Source: Isoetes taiwanensis
Lineage: Eukaryota; Streptophyta; Lycopodiopsida; Isoetales; Isoetaceae
Reading direction: 5' to 3'
DNA length: 64,000 nucleotides
Assembly (NCBI GenBank): GCA_021234155.1
Contig: JAJEKV010000064.1
Location: forward strand, 1,860,001-1,924,000
In this document: piece after piece, positions 47,420-59,682 of the stretch
Layout of the letters: each line of letters opens with the position of its first letter
Position numbering within the stretch: position 1 is the first letter of the stretch
The notes under the pieces: generated by a model
The model's database searches: none
What the model saw: only the letters and a program-made list of their open reading frames with translations
Told to the model about the DNA's origin: nothing
Made by a program: the position numbers and the translations under genes

Positions 47420-47576
47420 GTGATTATTAAAAAAATATAAATACAATTCACTTTTGTGATTATTTAAAAATATAAATATAAAATAATTTTGTGACTATTT
47501 AAAAATATGAATATTTTTATATAAATATAAATATATTTTTTATATAAATATTTTTTTTTTTTTTTTTTTTTTCCCC
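47420..47576. repeat. AAAATATAAATA-type AT-rich repeat and poly(T)
   Basis: The phrase TTTTGTGATTATTTAAAAATATAAATA occurs about three times, then a ~23-base poly(T) near 47549. It lies between the second gene and the right subterminal array. Confidence 0.8.
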
Positions 47577-48070
47577 TACACGTCGCATGCGACGTATCCA
47601 CGCGGCTTTTTTTTTGCCACGTGGATTTTCTATACTGCCGGATTTTCATTATTTTCCCGTGTATATTCCACGTGTCACGCCGCATGCGGCGTATACCGCG
47701 CGGGCTTTTACGCGTGTATATTCCATGTATTTTCCCGTGTATATTCCACGTGTATATTGCATCGCGTTCCGTTTCGTGTCACGTCGCATGCGGCGATATA
47801 CGCGGCTTTTTACCAAGACGCGTGGATTTTGGTGATGTTCCACGTGTATATTCCACGTGTATATTCCACGTGTATATTTCACGTGTCACGTGCCATGCGA
47901 CGTCTGCGCGACGATGCGTGTCACGTCTGGCTAGCGACGCCCGCTGACGCCGCCAACGCCGTGAGATGCGTCGCGTCGCGGCGTGTGTGCGCGACGTCCC
48001 CGAGCGACGTCGGCGGCTGCCGTCGGGCGTCGCGGGGCAGCAGCGACGTCGCTATTGGCGTCGCTAAATG
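47577..48070. repeat. Right subterminal repeat region of the CACTA element
   Basis: Repeated units combine GTCGCATGCGACG or GCCGCATGCGGCG (GCATGC at 47585, 47682, 47786), a CACGCGGCTTTTT phrase, and GTGTATATTCCACGTG, the latter at least five times. CACGTG is a G-box core. The outermost 150 bp (47900-48060) is almost pure GCGACGTC-type sequence. Same motif classes as at the left end. Confidence 0.85.
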
Positions 48071-48087
48071 ACCCTTTTCTTGTTGTG
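48059..48087 (-). repeat. Right terminal inverted repeat of the CACTA element
   Basis: On the minus strand begins CACAACAAGAAAAGGG and ends ATTTAGCGACG. Followed on the plus strand by AAA (48088-48090), identical to the bases before the left repeat. Confidence 0.93.
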
Positions 48088-48110
48088 AAATGGAGGTGAA
48101 GGCATACTTT

Positions 48111-48130
48111 TTAATTCTCGACTCAGTAGT
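48111..48130. repeat. TCTCGACT..AGTCGAGA near-palindrome
   Basis: Arms of eight or nine bases around CAGT. It is the same arm sequence as the palindromes at 7.5-8.1 kb. If the transposon is removed, this copy lies about 1.7 kb from 8105. Confidence 0.8.
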
Positions 48131-48247
48131 CGAGAAAAGAACGATTTATATTTTTTTTATTAAATTAATTAAATTATTTTATATTTAATTAAATTAATTA
48201 TATTCTAATATTATCATTTTTAATCTCAAAGGGATATATTCCCCTTT

Positions 48248-48590
48248 AGTTATTTTGGTTTTCCCCTCCCCCCTTCCCCCTTCACATCTTTTCCCAACTC
48301 TTCCCACTTGCCCCTCTTCCCAACCCCTTTTTGAACTTCCTCCCCTTGCCCCCTCTTTTCACCCCCTCTTCTCATCCCCCTTTCCAGAACTCACCTCCCC
48401 TGCCCCCCCTCTTCTACCCCTCTTTCCGAACTCACCTCTCCTTGCACCCTCTTCTCACCTCCCCCTTGCCCCCTCTTCTCACCCCCTTTTTGAACTTCCT
48501 CCCTCCCCCCTTCTTCTAACTTATCCCCTTCCATGACTTCTCTCAACTTCTCCCTCAACTTCTCCCCTTCCCCTCCCCCTGATCTAACAA
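48248..48590. repeat. C-rich polypyrimidine tract
   Basis: CCCCTCTTCTCACCCCC, TTGAACTTCCTCC and CCCTTGCCCC words recur in loose ~40-60 bp units. The plus strand is almost free of G. Open frames through it are Pro/Leu/Ser low-complexity readings, not genes. Confidence 0.9.
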
Positions 48591-51500
48591 CGATTCAATG
48601 TAAAACTTAAATTTTGTCAGTATGAGTCCCATTTTCAGTCTGAGTCCCAAACTTCGAGATTTGACCCACTTCGACTTGCATATTTTATATTCTTGGTATT
48701 CAATGAATGAGTTTAACCATTATATATTTAAGGTTAACCATTATGTAATCAATGAATGAGCTTTTTTTTAGCATGTTTTTGTACTATTGGTATTCCAGTT
48801 TTAGGGTTCCCATTGTGACAGCTAGGATCTAGCTTTAGATGGCATATTCTAAGTTGGTCCTGGCCGTTTGGGCCAGGATTTAGCCATAAAGCAGGATTTA
48901 GCCATGCCGCACAACTTTGATAGTGTTTGCGCCCTTTTTTTTAGCTCAAAAGCTTCCAATGAGTATAGACCATATACATAGGTCTGGAGCTTCAATGTAA
49001 CATAAAAGGAAAAAATTGTGCACACGCTACAATCCAGGATTCGAAAAAGTAGGGGTTTGGCTCAAGAATTGTCAATTGAATATCTTAAAGTCCAGTTTGG
49101 GTTTAGGACTAATTGCCATGCAAACATGCAAATTTTCGGTTCAAAGATTAGGAGGATCAGAGATTTTTTAAACAAATAAGTAAAATATATTTATTATATT
49201 AGTATTATAACGGGAAATTACTACTGCTACTGCTACTGCTACAAGAAATTTATTGCGGCGACCAAGGGTGCCGCGAACGTTTCTCTTCAACAAAAAAGAC
49301 CACAACCACCTCCTAATACAAAGCACTAACAACTATAATCAACCTGATCCTATTATACATTGGCATCTCGTTTTATGTGGCATATAGATTGCATATTTAG
49401 GACACACAAAATAGTTTTGATTCACTATGGCCCATTTGGAAGGCCATGACATCCAAATTTGTTTTTCCTATTTTGAGCCTCAACCTAGAAATAACAAAGT
49501 AGTGAAAAGTTTGAATGCAAATGCTGTTTCACAACGTAGAGATGTTAGGAAAAGACATTCAACTAAAAAGCTAGATTCTGACATCACAAAAGGAACGCCT
49601 CTTTTGATAATCAATTAGTGGTTTGTTGAATAACTAAAACAAATTGAAAATATATAATGCACCACTTGCTCTCTTATTCACAACTATACAAATCAATTTT
49701 CAATTGTCCTAACAGTGGGGATTTGATATGTTTAGTAAGTTTGTGAAAAAAGAAGAAATATTGAAGGGAGACTTGAAGATTGGTCACATGTCCAGTTGGA
49801 TGCTGCCTAGTGGCGTGACGTTAAAATACTATCTATCTATCAATCTATCTATCTTCTTTGGCCCACAATGCACAAACTTTATCTTTTGTTTCAAATTGCT
49901 TGCACAGAAATTTTATCTTTCATTTTAAATACCCTAGCTCAAGCCCACATCTTGGCAGTCATAGCCCCATTCTACTTGCAAAATAAACCTTTTAATTGTA
50001 AGGTCTAAAATGTATAAGAACCTATCGACAGTTCTATGGTATATTTAACAAAATTTGGACTTATTCAAATCTAATAGATATACTTCAAGAATGCCATGGT
50101 ATGATTAACAGTATTTTTAACTCTTATTGATTTCAATCATTTGTTCTGTTTATCTTTAGATTAAAGGTATGATGGTTACTAAAGTATAAAATTGCTTTCA
50201 AAATTTATTCAAAAGGTTATTTTTTCAAAATATTTAAAGAAAGTTTTAGATTTAGAATTAATTAACTGATCATGTATATATTTAAAAAAAATTATAATTT
50301 ATTATTGATTAAGTTTCAATATATTTTCTTTCATTAATAATAAATTATTCAATAGTTATTATTAAAATATTAACTTTATAATTTAACTGATTTCTGCCTA
50401 AAACTTTTCTTAAAGGTATTTTTAAAAGTATAAAAGTTTGTAAATTTGAAAAATTTTCATAATAGCTTTAAGTCAATCGCTTATCAAACCATCAGATTTC
50501 ATTTACAAGTTATCAGGATTGCCAAATTTTAAATTTGTTAAATCACTGAAATTTAAAACTCTATATTCTTGAAATGTCTAATCTAAATAGATTCAAGTAA
50601 AAATTAGTTTGAAAAGCAATTTTATGCTTTGATAACCATTAAGGTCTTAATTTAAAGATAAACTTAGATAATTAAAACTCATAAAAATTATAACAATCAG
50701 GAAGAATTAAATATAATATATATATTCTTATAATGGAGTCCTTGAAATGTTACCTATTAAATCTGAATAAGTCCAAGTTATGTTGAATATGCCATTTCTG
50801 CTTGGTTTCAAAAGGCGAAACAAAAAATTCCACAAGGGAAAATCGAAGATGATGTATATACTTTGTTCATCGTATAACAGGGAGAATGCCTAGTGGGAAA
50901 AAAAAAATTAGCAAAATGGTGAGGCTTGTAACCTTATCGGATTGGTAAAAACTATTCGACTTCAGTGCCGAATCTTGCAATCCTGGAATGGCTATTCACA
51001 GAGAAAAACAAAATGCATGTGAAGCAACGAGGGAAGAGCCTGTGTATATTATAGCCAAGCAATCCTGAGATAAAACTCGAAAACCGGAAGTGCTAACCTG
51101 AGGTCCCAGAGCCCATCGTACAGTGCTCAGCGGTTTTGAAAGAGCACAGCTATGGCTTCACATGTCTCTGCATGCATATTCCACATTAGTGCTCTGCTTA
51201 CAATCAAAGAGTCTCTTTCTATATAGGACTAGCATAAAAGATAAGTGGCGTTCACGGTGAGTGTGCATAGCCTAGATGCAAAAATTTGCAGGAACTGTAT
51301 ATGGTCCTGCATGTGCTAATGATTTTGGCTTCACAGAAACTATCAAAATTTGGAAAGAGAAGGCAAATGCCCATGTCTATAAGGGACAGCCAAATTAACA
51401 TCTGGTTTAGTATAGTCTGATCTTATTTTTCAGTTAATGTATGTATTCTCGTTTCAGCCTTCAAAGGTTGATAAATCCAGGCAAATTTTCAGCAACTTTG

Positions 51501-52305
51501 TTTTGAAATTGGGTTTCCAATTTGTTATTGTAAAATCTGATAACTATTGTAAAATCTGATAACTATGAGTATAAGATCCAATTTCGAGGGAGTTTACCGG
51601 GGAGATTTTTTAACTTCATTCCTGCCCAATATCACGACTTCTTTCAAGACTCCATTGCTGCCCAATATCACGACTTCTTTCAAGGCAATTCAGCACACTC
51701 GGGCCCCCTTTTTTACCATATATTGTAAATCTACTGGCTTAAATTGTCGCTTTCGTTTTTTTTTGTGAAAGATTCAATACATTTGCGCAAGGTTTAAAAT
51801 CCACAAAGTGTTCTACGCTCCCACCTGGTGGCTTTTGTCAATTTCCTCTGCCCAGCATTTCAGTAAGACCTTTAGGAATTTTTGCAAGCTTGATTTGCGA
51901 CAATGGATGGAGTGAAGCAGTTGACCTACACAGCTAAAGCTTTGAACTTAAATCACACACTCGTTCTTTGGTTGATTTCATTTCGTTCCATGTCATGTGT
52001 AGCTGCAAGAAATGATAATACATAATCCCTTTGCAATATAATATTCTCTTATTTATTGCTGATCCAACTTCTGTTAAGACAAAGCAAGGAACTCTAAAGC
52101 AATTGTTAGTCAAATCAAGCAACAATACCTTTGGTCCTTTCAATAGGGATTGTAGCTCATATTGCAAATGAAAATGTGAGCATGGATAGAACCTTTTTAT
52201 GGCACATAATGAGCAACTCTTGACATGCATACTATAACATCAATTTCTATTTTCAAAGCTTCAGATTGCCCCTTTGGAAGTCCATGTTGTAAAATAATTT
52301 ACATA
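48591..52305. other. Intergenic DNA 3' of VPS39, no gene recognised
   Basis: A (CTACTG)n-like run of four units is at 49219-49241. 50000-50800 is very AT-rich. A 36-bp-period duplication is at 51623-51684, and TGTAAAATCTGATAACTAT is repeated at 51532-51566. Short frames (for example 49427-49618, +) show no known motif. No RNA gene seen. Confidence 0.5.
51623..51684. repeat. 36-bp-period tandem duplication
   Basis: TGCCCAATATCACGACTTCT plus TTCAAG occurs at 51623-51648 and again, identically, at 51659-51684, separated by a ten-base spacer. Confidence 0.9.
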
Positions 52306-52309
52306 CGAA

Positions 52310-52369
52310 GACAATGCTGTGTATATGACATACACAGCATTGTCCAATACATACACAGCATTGTCCATT
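52310..52369 (-). repeat. Perfect 15-bp stem-loop and extra direct copy in the VPS39 3' UTR
   Basis: Arms GACAATGCTGTGTAT (52310-52324) and ATACACAGCATTGTC (52330-52344) are perfect complements around a five-base loop. The second arm, extended by a few bases, is copied directly at about 52349-52365. The stop codon of VPS39 is at 52400-52402 on the minus strand, so the hairpin would start roughly 55 bases into the 3' UTR. It may be a processing or stability element, or a small transposon relic. Confidence 0.75.
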
Positions 52370-52399
52370 ATACTTTACAAACCTTCCTTTTGATCTCAA

Positions 52400-55300
52400 T
52401 CATGAACCAAAGGCTGTGGGTGTACCCATCTTTGCGCCTTGCCCCTGATAACAGCCAAAGTGGTATAGCGCACCATCTGGACAAACAGCAAACACACTGC
52501 TTCCAATCTTTTTGCGACATTTAGAACAAGTGCGTTCACCTGTCATTTTAATAGCCTTCTTCCGGTATTGTATCAGTTCATTATGCACCTGAGATTCCAT
52601 TGATCAAACATAAATATTAGCAATTTACTTGCTTCATAGAATGTGGCACATATAATGCAGATAAATCAAGACGACAAACAGAGCAATGGGTTTACGGCCA
52701 CAGAATTTTGGAATAAAGTGATTCACAAAAAAAGTTTCCATTTGCAATAATGATCTATAATTAGCACAGTAGTATCAGCTTGATCCTGTCCTCCCTTGAG
52801 CCGAAGCACCATCAGCCTAGTCTGTCACAAGTTAAATGTCTGCTGGCAATGGTTTGGCAAAGTTAAAGATCAACTTCATTTTCCCCTTTCCCCTGCACAA
52901 AGTGGATGACACAATGTTCTTGCTGCCGACATGAAAGATCTGGTTGCCACTATAGGGGACCTCACATGTGAGGCTGCTAGAGTGTGTTAGCATGGACCAA
53001 CTGATATAACTGCTGCCACTAGGTACCCTGTAGGATTTAGTACACCCTGAGTCAACTAACCGTTGAACATCTACTGCCATGCCCAAGCGCATCTAATTGC
53101 ACCCTTGAGATAAACAAGGACATGTTCATCTGCTGTCTAGTGAGATTCTGGGGTTTCTAGCAATGAATAAAGATTGCAGCAGATATGTTAGTGCGCAAGT
53201 GACTGTAAGATAGCCAGTGCACCTATAAGACTCCTGTAAAGAGTGGAATGAATCTCAGCACTGGATTGTTGGCACTAAGAGATTCTGCTCATTTGTTAAT
53301 CACGAATTATAGACCAAAAAGATGGAATCTATAAACAAAAAACTCACCATGCAAGCATGTTCTTGTTCAACCGGTACTAGCTTAACCTGTGACCAGAGTC
53401 AGGAAGGAGGGAAGGAGATCGTTTTAACCTGGGGTCTATGAGGCCATAATAATTACAACACCCAGGTATGCTCTCCTGCTTGAAAACCCCTTGCTAAATC
53501 TATCCATCAGCTGAAATGTTCACAAAAATCTCCAAGCAAAAAATTGGGCGGGCAGCTTTTTGGTGGGATGATTGAGACAAAAAGCTGCTCCGTGATTATA
53601 CATTATAAGCCAATTGATTCTTTCCATTTCAAGTTAGGTGCTACTAAGTTGTGAGATGGTAAATAACCATTCATGAAAAAAGATAGGAAGTTAAATTATT
53701 GAGACTGCAGGCCTTACCTTAATAGACATGCTGATGAAACTTGCAGCTTTACATGGATCATAAATTTAGGGACTTGGAAATGGTTTCAATAAGAAAGACC
53801 TCAAACATCTCTCCTACCTAGAACAACGAAAGCTCTAAATATTGCTTGTGAACACTCTCCCATAGGTGGTTTATATTTCTTCAAGAACATTGGATGATCA
53901 AGAGTTAAAATATGATGGTTCCCAAGACCACTAGAGTATTCAACTCCGTGCACTTTCTTACTATTTACCACCATTTTCATATATAGCAGCACCTAATCCA
54001 AACTGGGCATTCTTGCAAATCAATCAGCTTGTACGGCATGAGCTGTAGCAGTCCAAACACATGGGTAAAACCTTCATAATTTTCAAGTAACATTTTCACT
54101 CTTGGACTGTAAAGACCAGTTCAAATGTGGCAATCTTTTCGTGATCTTAGACCTTATTATTATGGATCTTATGCCAGTTATGAGAGATATTGTCTTAATG
54201 AGTGATTTCTAATGGTAGAAATGAGTTGAAGGAAACGCTATTTGGATGAATCAGCTTACAAATATGAGATGAGTAAAGTGGATGGAATTGTCTGATAGAT
54301 GATACGGGGAACTGGCTTACATCAATAGGTAGTTTATTGGTATATCCTACAATCAGGTAATTACAATTGCAAAGAAAGAAGTGTGATAGACTGCCATGCC
54401 AGACTGTGCCAAGGATCAGACTAAGCATGTACCTTGTGCATGATGAAAGAAATAAAGTAGACCACCACAGAGTGAAGTTTTAGGTCCTCTTTCCAAAATA
54501 ATATAGCCCACTTGAATAAGTGGGGAAGCAGTTATATCAAATGCTCTTTTATTTGACATATTGGTGAACCAGGCAGGTTTCACAATTAAGACAGTGGATA
54601 TCAGGTTTGATGAGTGGTCTCAATGAGGAGGACCCTCTATCTCTAGGATAAAGCCAGGGGAAAGGCCTCATAATGTTAATACCAATCTTGCAGCATGACG
54701 AGACTATGCCAGTTCGTGGCAGACGAGATTCCCTTAGCTGGTTTATGGTCGTCCAAAACCCTAATTGAGCCTTTTCCTCTCCACAACACATTGCCTCAGG
54801 GTCTAGACTTAACTAATGAAAGTGAACTTACTTGAATACTTTCACTGCGGCGCAAGTTTTTTGTAATAGCACAATTGAGTTGTGATCCACTTGAATTCTG
54901 CAACACCCTTTCTAGAAATGGAAGCAAGTCCTGCGTCAAACAAGTTTGGCTATCAGAAAAATGTAATAGCAAATACATACAACAGAAAAACCTGGTGTAC
55001 CTGCAATTTTGTCTCAGAAGGCAACATACGGAGTGCACGAGGTCCATCAAAACGATTCCATCTGCAACTCAACAACTCCAGAGCTTCAGTCAGCATTATG
55101 CCCTCTGTTGGGATCCGCCCTTCCAGTACTTCCTCAGTATCACTCCGCCCACTATCTGGAGCACTTTCATTGCTGCTATACTGTCTGTTCTCCTCTATCT
55201 GTCTAACCTTCTTGAGTACAATACCTTTGACTCTGTGCGGAGGACCAGTTTTGTGGCTGCTCATTGTCTTCGAGTGTGTTAGAGTAGTAGTAAATACACG

Positions 55301-58300
55301 GTCGAACTCATTGATTGCAGCTTGCGGCTTTAGATATATCTCCAACAACATTTGGTACACGTTGGTCTGCCGAGGAATTAATACATTTCTATCAAATGTA
55401 AGTGTCGCAGTGTTGTAAACATGGTCACAGTACTGTAGAGCCAGATTTGGTTCATGAAGCTAGAAAATAGACATAACATGCTTGCAATCAACATACAATG
55501 ATATCTAAAAAAAGGTTGAGGCAAGCAAGAGAGCACCAACCTTGTGAGCATAAAGAGTTAAAGCGAGTTGATGACGTTTCATTCTCCCTAGCAAAAGTGC
55601 TCTTTCTTGATAAAGCCCATCCAGAGGCAAACGCCCCAACACAAGTTCAGGGCTATATCCTGGAAGCTTATCAAGTGCAGCTAACAACTTAGAACGATAT
55701 TCACCATGTGAACTTTCATCCCATTTCCCCTGTTTTTGTAGCTCTGACCATTCCTCAAGGACATAAGATAAATAGAATTCAATCTGCATGACAAATACCC
55801 ATGTTCAAAACAACTTGCGTAGCCTACAACTCTTTCAAATTGAGATATTGAGATATTTCATACCAACTCATTTTGAAGGTTCGGGGAAAGAGCAGCAGAA
55901 CTATGTTTGAACATTTCTTCCATGTACACTGCTTGTAATTGCGGAGCATGACTTTTCAAACATTTAAGTACAGAATCTGAAGGTAATGGTGGAACTAAAG
56001 ATGTGAAAAGAGTGATAGATAATTCTGAATTATTCTTGAGAATCCAGATTGCATACTCTAGAATGAGATCATGATCTTCAGAGCCAAGTGTCTGCCAAAA
56101 CAGAAACTCCATTAGCCTGCAAAGTAACTGTCATTAAATAGTAACATTGTTACTGGATAGCATTTCCTCCACTTGATATGTTAGAGAAATTATGCACATG
56201 AAATGGTTTATGATGCAAAATACATTCCATTTACTCGACTTTGCAGGAGTGGTAGCAGACTTCTACATATAGTTAATAAAGGGACATGCACTAATGAGTG
56301 GCTCTCTTTTGGTTATGGAGATCTCTGGGGTGATTCCAATTAGCAGGAACTTGTTGAGAGAAGACATATGCAAGGTAGCAAACAATAAGCCAGAGATCAG
56401 ATATATTCAATGCTTCAGAAAGGTTACACCATGTCCTTGCTTGTTGATAGAAGAAAACATATTCTTACCAAAAGATAGTCCACAACAGCTTTTGATCCGA
56501 ACTGCTCGGGTTCATATGATGTAGCCGAGAGCAAATCCGGATTCTCGGCAAGACGACACAACAACTGTAATGCCTTCTTATGCATTTTATTGTGTTTATA
56601 CAATAGCAACAATTCTGCATAATGCTTACCACCCAGCATCATTTCTTCACAAGCCGCCACATCACAATAATGCCTGTCTTTTAGGAACTGTAACGCAATT
56701 AGAGATTGATTGGTGAGGAGATAAGCTTGAACCAAAGCAGTATCCAAAACTGTGGCCAACTGAACTGACACACGCTGTTCTCCTTTTTCTGATGTAGACT
56801 CGATGTACTGTAGAACAAAGGGTAGTATCAGCAAGATGAACTTTTCAAATGAACACACATAGAGAGTGCATGAAGAACAAACATTGCGCAAGAAAAAACT
56901 AGATCAATATGACAGACAGCAATTGGTTTTGAGGTTTAAAAATCAAATGAAACCACCTACTCTTTTGAAAGCCCTCAAAACAGAAGGAATTCTTTGGTTA
57001 TAGATGATTAGACAAGGACAAAAGCTTGTGAACAATATTAACACAAATGGAAGCCAACCTACAACGTTTTTGATAGTTGAAGCTAGAATCAGCATGTACA
57101 ATTATCTTACTGCCGTTTTCCTCACCTTTTCTATAGTTTTTGTTCGTCTAACAGTGGCACTTCCCTGTTTACTTTCTTGAGTTCCAACTAGTGCAGCAAC
57201 CGTCGCATTAGCAAGCTCTGCCTCCGCCTTTGAAATCACTTTTGGACGTTTTGATATCAAAAATCCTATAAGGGCTACCAACGCAATCATTTTCTTCCGT
57301 TCATCTTCAAACTCCTTTTCTGCATGATCTACTGATGAATCTTCAACGGCCAATGGTGCATCAATGCCTTTAGAAATTCCTTCAGGAGTTTCTGATAGCT
57401 CTGAATCCTCTATTAAATTTCCTTCACAAAAACTTGGAAGCTTGATACATGGAAAGAATGACAGGATCTTTGCCAAGCTCAGGAGGATGCTGCAAATTGC
57501 TGCAAAGCTTCAACATATTGTCCACGATCAAACAGGAATTTTCCATACCTACCCAAACAAATTGGCCATGGAATAAGTAAATAGTATTCCAGTGTTTCTA
57601 ATCACATTTATCATTTTGGATATAAAAAAAAAAATGCATTTTAGAATAAAAGGTGGCAAACTGGTTGGAAAACGAAGATGCTTTTACCTTATATGGATTG
57701 CATCCTCCTTGGCAGCACGAAGAGCAGAGTCCTCTGGAGGAAGCATCTTACAAAGAGCCAAAGCATCGCCAAAGTCTCCAGATGCAGCTAGTTGCACCAC
57801 CTGAGAGAAGGCTATGCATTGCTCAACAGATGTTTTGACCAATAAAGCACCTCAAGGCAGGCTATGAGTGTGAAAACATACCTGCACTTCAATTGGCACT
57901 GGAGTTAAACGAAAAATTGAAGTTTCAGAAGCTGCAGCAAGCCCAGATGCAGTTGTAATTAACATCTGAATCTCTCTAAGAGGGATCATTTGTACAAGCC
58001 CGTACGGCTCTCGTAAAGATCTGACCTGAATAAATGTAAAGAAAGAAAGATTTGTTAACATCCACTGTAGACATAGGGAGGGAGACACAAAGGGGGGGGA
58101 AATATGAATACATATATATCAAACGAGAAAATGCTGTCTGATTCAACATGATAGGATGCTTAAAAAATGATGTTATCACCTCAATATATCGCGAAAGTCG
58201 ACCAAGAGCATATGGTGGACAAATTGCAACTGAAATAGGAGCTTCTGACCAGCTTAAAGCACTCTGTTGTGTTACTTTGCCATTTTGATCTACAAACACA

Positions 58301-59225
58301 CCAATGTTGTCCTGCACGAAGGAAGCTAAAATTAGCAATTTTAGTCAGACGGAGATTAGCAAGCTATTGTATAGGCATTGTGTAACGAGTGAAATGCTTA
58401 TGGCTTTAATCATGCTGCATAACTGCACATTGCAGGATCAAATAAAAAGGCTCATACCATTTTATCATGATAATGCCAGATAAATACTACATTCTTTGAT
58501 ATTGATTAATATGTACCTTCCCAAGCAAAAGTTCTCCAGTGGGGAGGGGTATTATCAATGGCGCCGCAACTCTACCACATGAAAAAAGTTCCACAGTTGT
58601 TCCAGAATTGATATTCATTATGACATATTGATTGCGAATACTAAGAAAGAGAGAATCTCCTCCACACCAAGCCACGGATTGCACAACATCCAATGCAGTC
58701 AGCTCTTTCATTTCAGTAAAATCCCTGCTTCCTGCAAATAAGCCTACATTATTAAGTCCTCAAGCAAGAAATGGCAATTTTCAAAAGCAGTAGAATAGAG
58801 AATTAAAAACCTTGGCAACGGTACAGAATCAATTTCTTTTGTTTCACAGCACACAAAAATCCATGCTTCTCATTCCAAGCATAACAGGAGGCTCCTTTAG
58901 CTTTACTCAAATTACCAGCAACATCTAAATGAGGCAATGTATGCACCACAAGTGCATCAGAGAGAGAAAGGAGAAGATTGCGAGTTCCCAGCACAGTCAT
59001 CGCAGTGATTGCCTTCTTGGAAAACCCAACAAGAGTATTTTTCAAAACATAAGTCTTTAGTTGTGTATCTGAGATGGTGGGATCATCTGGAGATTGAGAA
59101 TGGTAAACCCGGAGGCTGCCATCGATACATCCTACAAAGAGACGCTCGCCCCACGTTTCCAAAGATTCAATTTTGGTAGGGCAATTTTTTACAATCTGGA
59201 CAAGATCGAATGCATTGTGCACCAT
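52400..59225 (-). CDS. VPS39: VPS39, HOPS complex tethering subunit (complete gene, 12 exons, one apparent frameshift)
   Basis: VPS39 links Rab7 to the HOPS complex on vacuole and late-endosome membranes. Exons, 5' to 3' on the minus strand: 59225-58811, 58731-58517, 58311-58180, 58025-57882, 57800-57688, 57548-57126, 56807-56469, 56091-55864, 55783-55541, 55459-55001, 54930-54832, 52588-52400. All borders are GT/AG and phases agree. The product is 999 residues; the Arabidopsis protein is about 1,000. The start MVHNAFDLVQIVKNCP matches the family. Residues 1-300 form the CNH/beta-propeller (GFSKKAI, IGVFVDQNGKV). The middle is helical repeats, with LPGYSPELVLGRLPLDGLYQ in exon 9. Exon 12 holds the zinc-binding end, CSKC then YHFGC. 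Exon 6 reads into a TGA at 57479-57481 unless one base is restored nearby; after that the frame is open and in phase with exon 7. No missing coding block is evident. The last intron is 2.2 kb. Confidence 0.96.
52832..53092 (-). mobile_element. Possible Copia-type LTR retrotransposon fossil (protease-region fragment)
   Basis: Lies within the last intron of VPS39. A short stretch with a DSGC-type motif resembles the protease region of Copia pol. No long terminal repeats were found around it, so it is at most a small, broken, old fragment. Weakly supported. Confidence 0.25.
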
Positions 59226-59682
59226 GGTGCCGGAGCAGGCCTAGATCGATGGCAATATGCTGGCCAGCTCCTCTCAAAGGCGTGCACTTGCAATTTCCCC
59301 AAAACAAAAAGTAAGTTCATTTTTTTTTTTTTAACTAGGCAATTGCCCACTGGTACCCACAGGTACCATGCAAAAGATCTCTGACTTTTGGCTTTTCGCG
59401 TTGTTGCGTGTATATTGCTAGAGCCTGTATTATTCTTTGTAGGCCCTACGATTGTGGCATAGTTCATGGAATATTCTTCTCTCCATAGATCGTGTGGTCA
59501 ATAGGGGTCAATTTGGGGTCAAATCAACCCCTATTGACCCGCTTTTAAAGAGGGTGCCTAAAGAGCAGGCACCATTGGTTAGCATTGTATACAAAGATTA
59601 TGGTGCGTATATAACACGGCGTCATACCAATACAACACCAAATTGTAGACCTCTAACATAATAGCAGCATCCCAATGTGACA
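59226..59682. other. VPS39 upstream region
   Basis: 5' leader and likely promoter of VPS39 (minus strand). A poly(T) run lies at 59319-59332. A 12-bp perfect inverted repeat, GTCAATAGGGGT (59497-59508) with ACCCCTATTGAC (59527-59538), contains repeated GGGGTCAA words. No clear TATA box identified. Confidence 0.5.

Larger units (their letters stand above)
9783..48087. mobile_element. Giant (38.3 kb) CACTA / En-Spm superfamily DNA transposon
   Basis: Both ends read inward CACAACAAGA, then a short variable stretch, then ATTTAGCGACG. The 29-bp terminal inverted repeats match at 26 positions. They are flanked by the same three bases, AAA (9780-9782 and 48088-48090), the target-duplication length of this superfamily. 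The minisatellite at the left flank resumes at the right flank. Inside are subterminal repeats at both ends, an En/Spm-type transposase gene (TNP2, DUF4218 and DUF4216 regions) and a possible second, TNPA-like gene near the right end. Cargo is a B3 domain, a SET-like domain and a duplicated kinase-like gene, plus an 11.4-kb tandem array. The terminus is CACAA rather than CACTA. The transposase frames are broken many times, so this copy looks non-autonomous as read, although part of the damage may be consensus error. Typical plant CACTA elements are several kb to about 20 kb, so the size is exceptional. Confidence 0.93.

Noticed and set aside
9783-48087. Helitron or Mutator-type element as the explanation of the large insert
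   Set aside because: The 3-bp target duplication, CACAA ends with inverted repeats and TNP2/DUF4218/DUF4216 regions fit CACTA. Mutator would give about 9 bp and Helitrons none.
48255-48536. Pro-rich open frames
   Set aside because: Simple reading of a C-rich pyrimidine tract with no start context or domain.
54875-55418. Plus-strand frames of 135-178 codons opposite VPS39 exon 10
   Set aside because: Antisense shadows of a conserved VPS39 exon on the minus strand.
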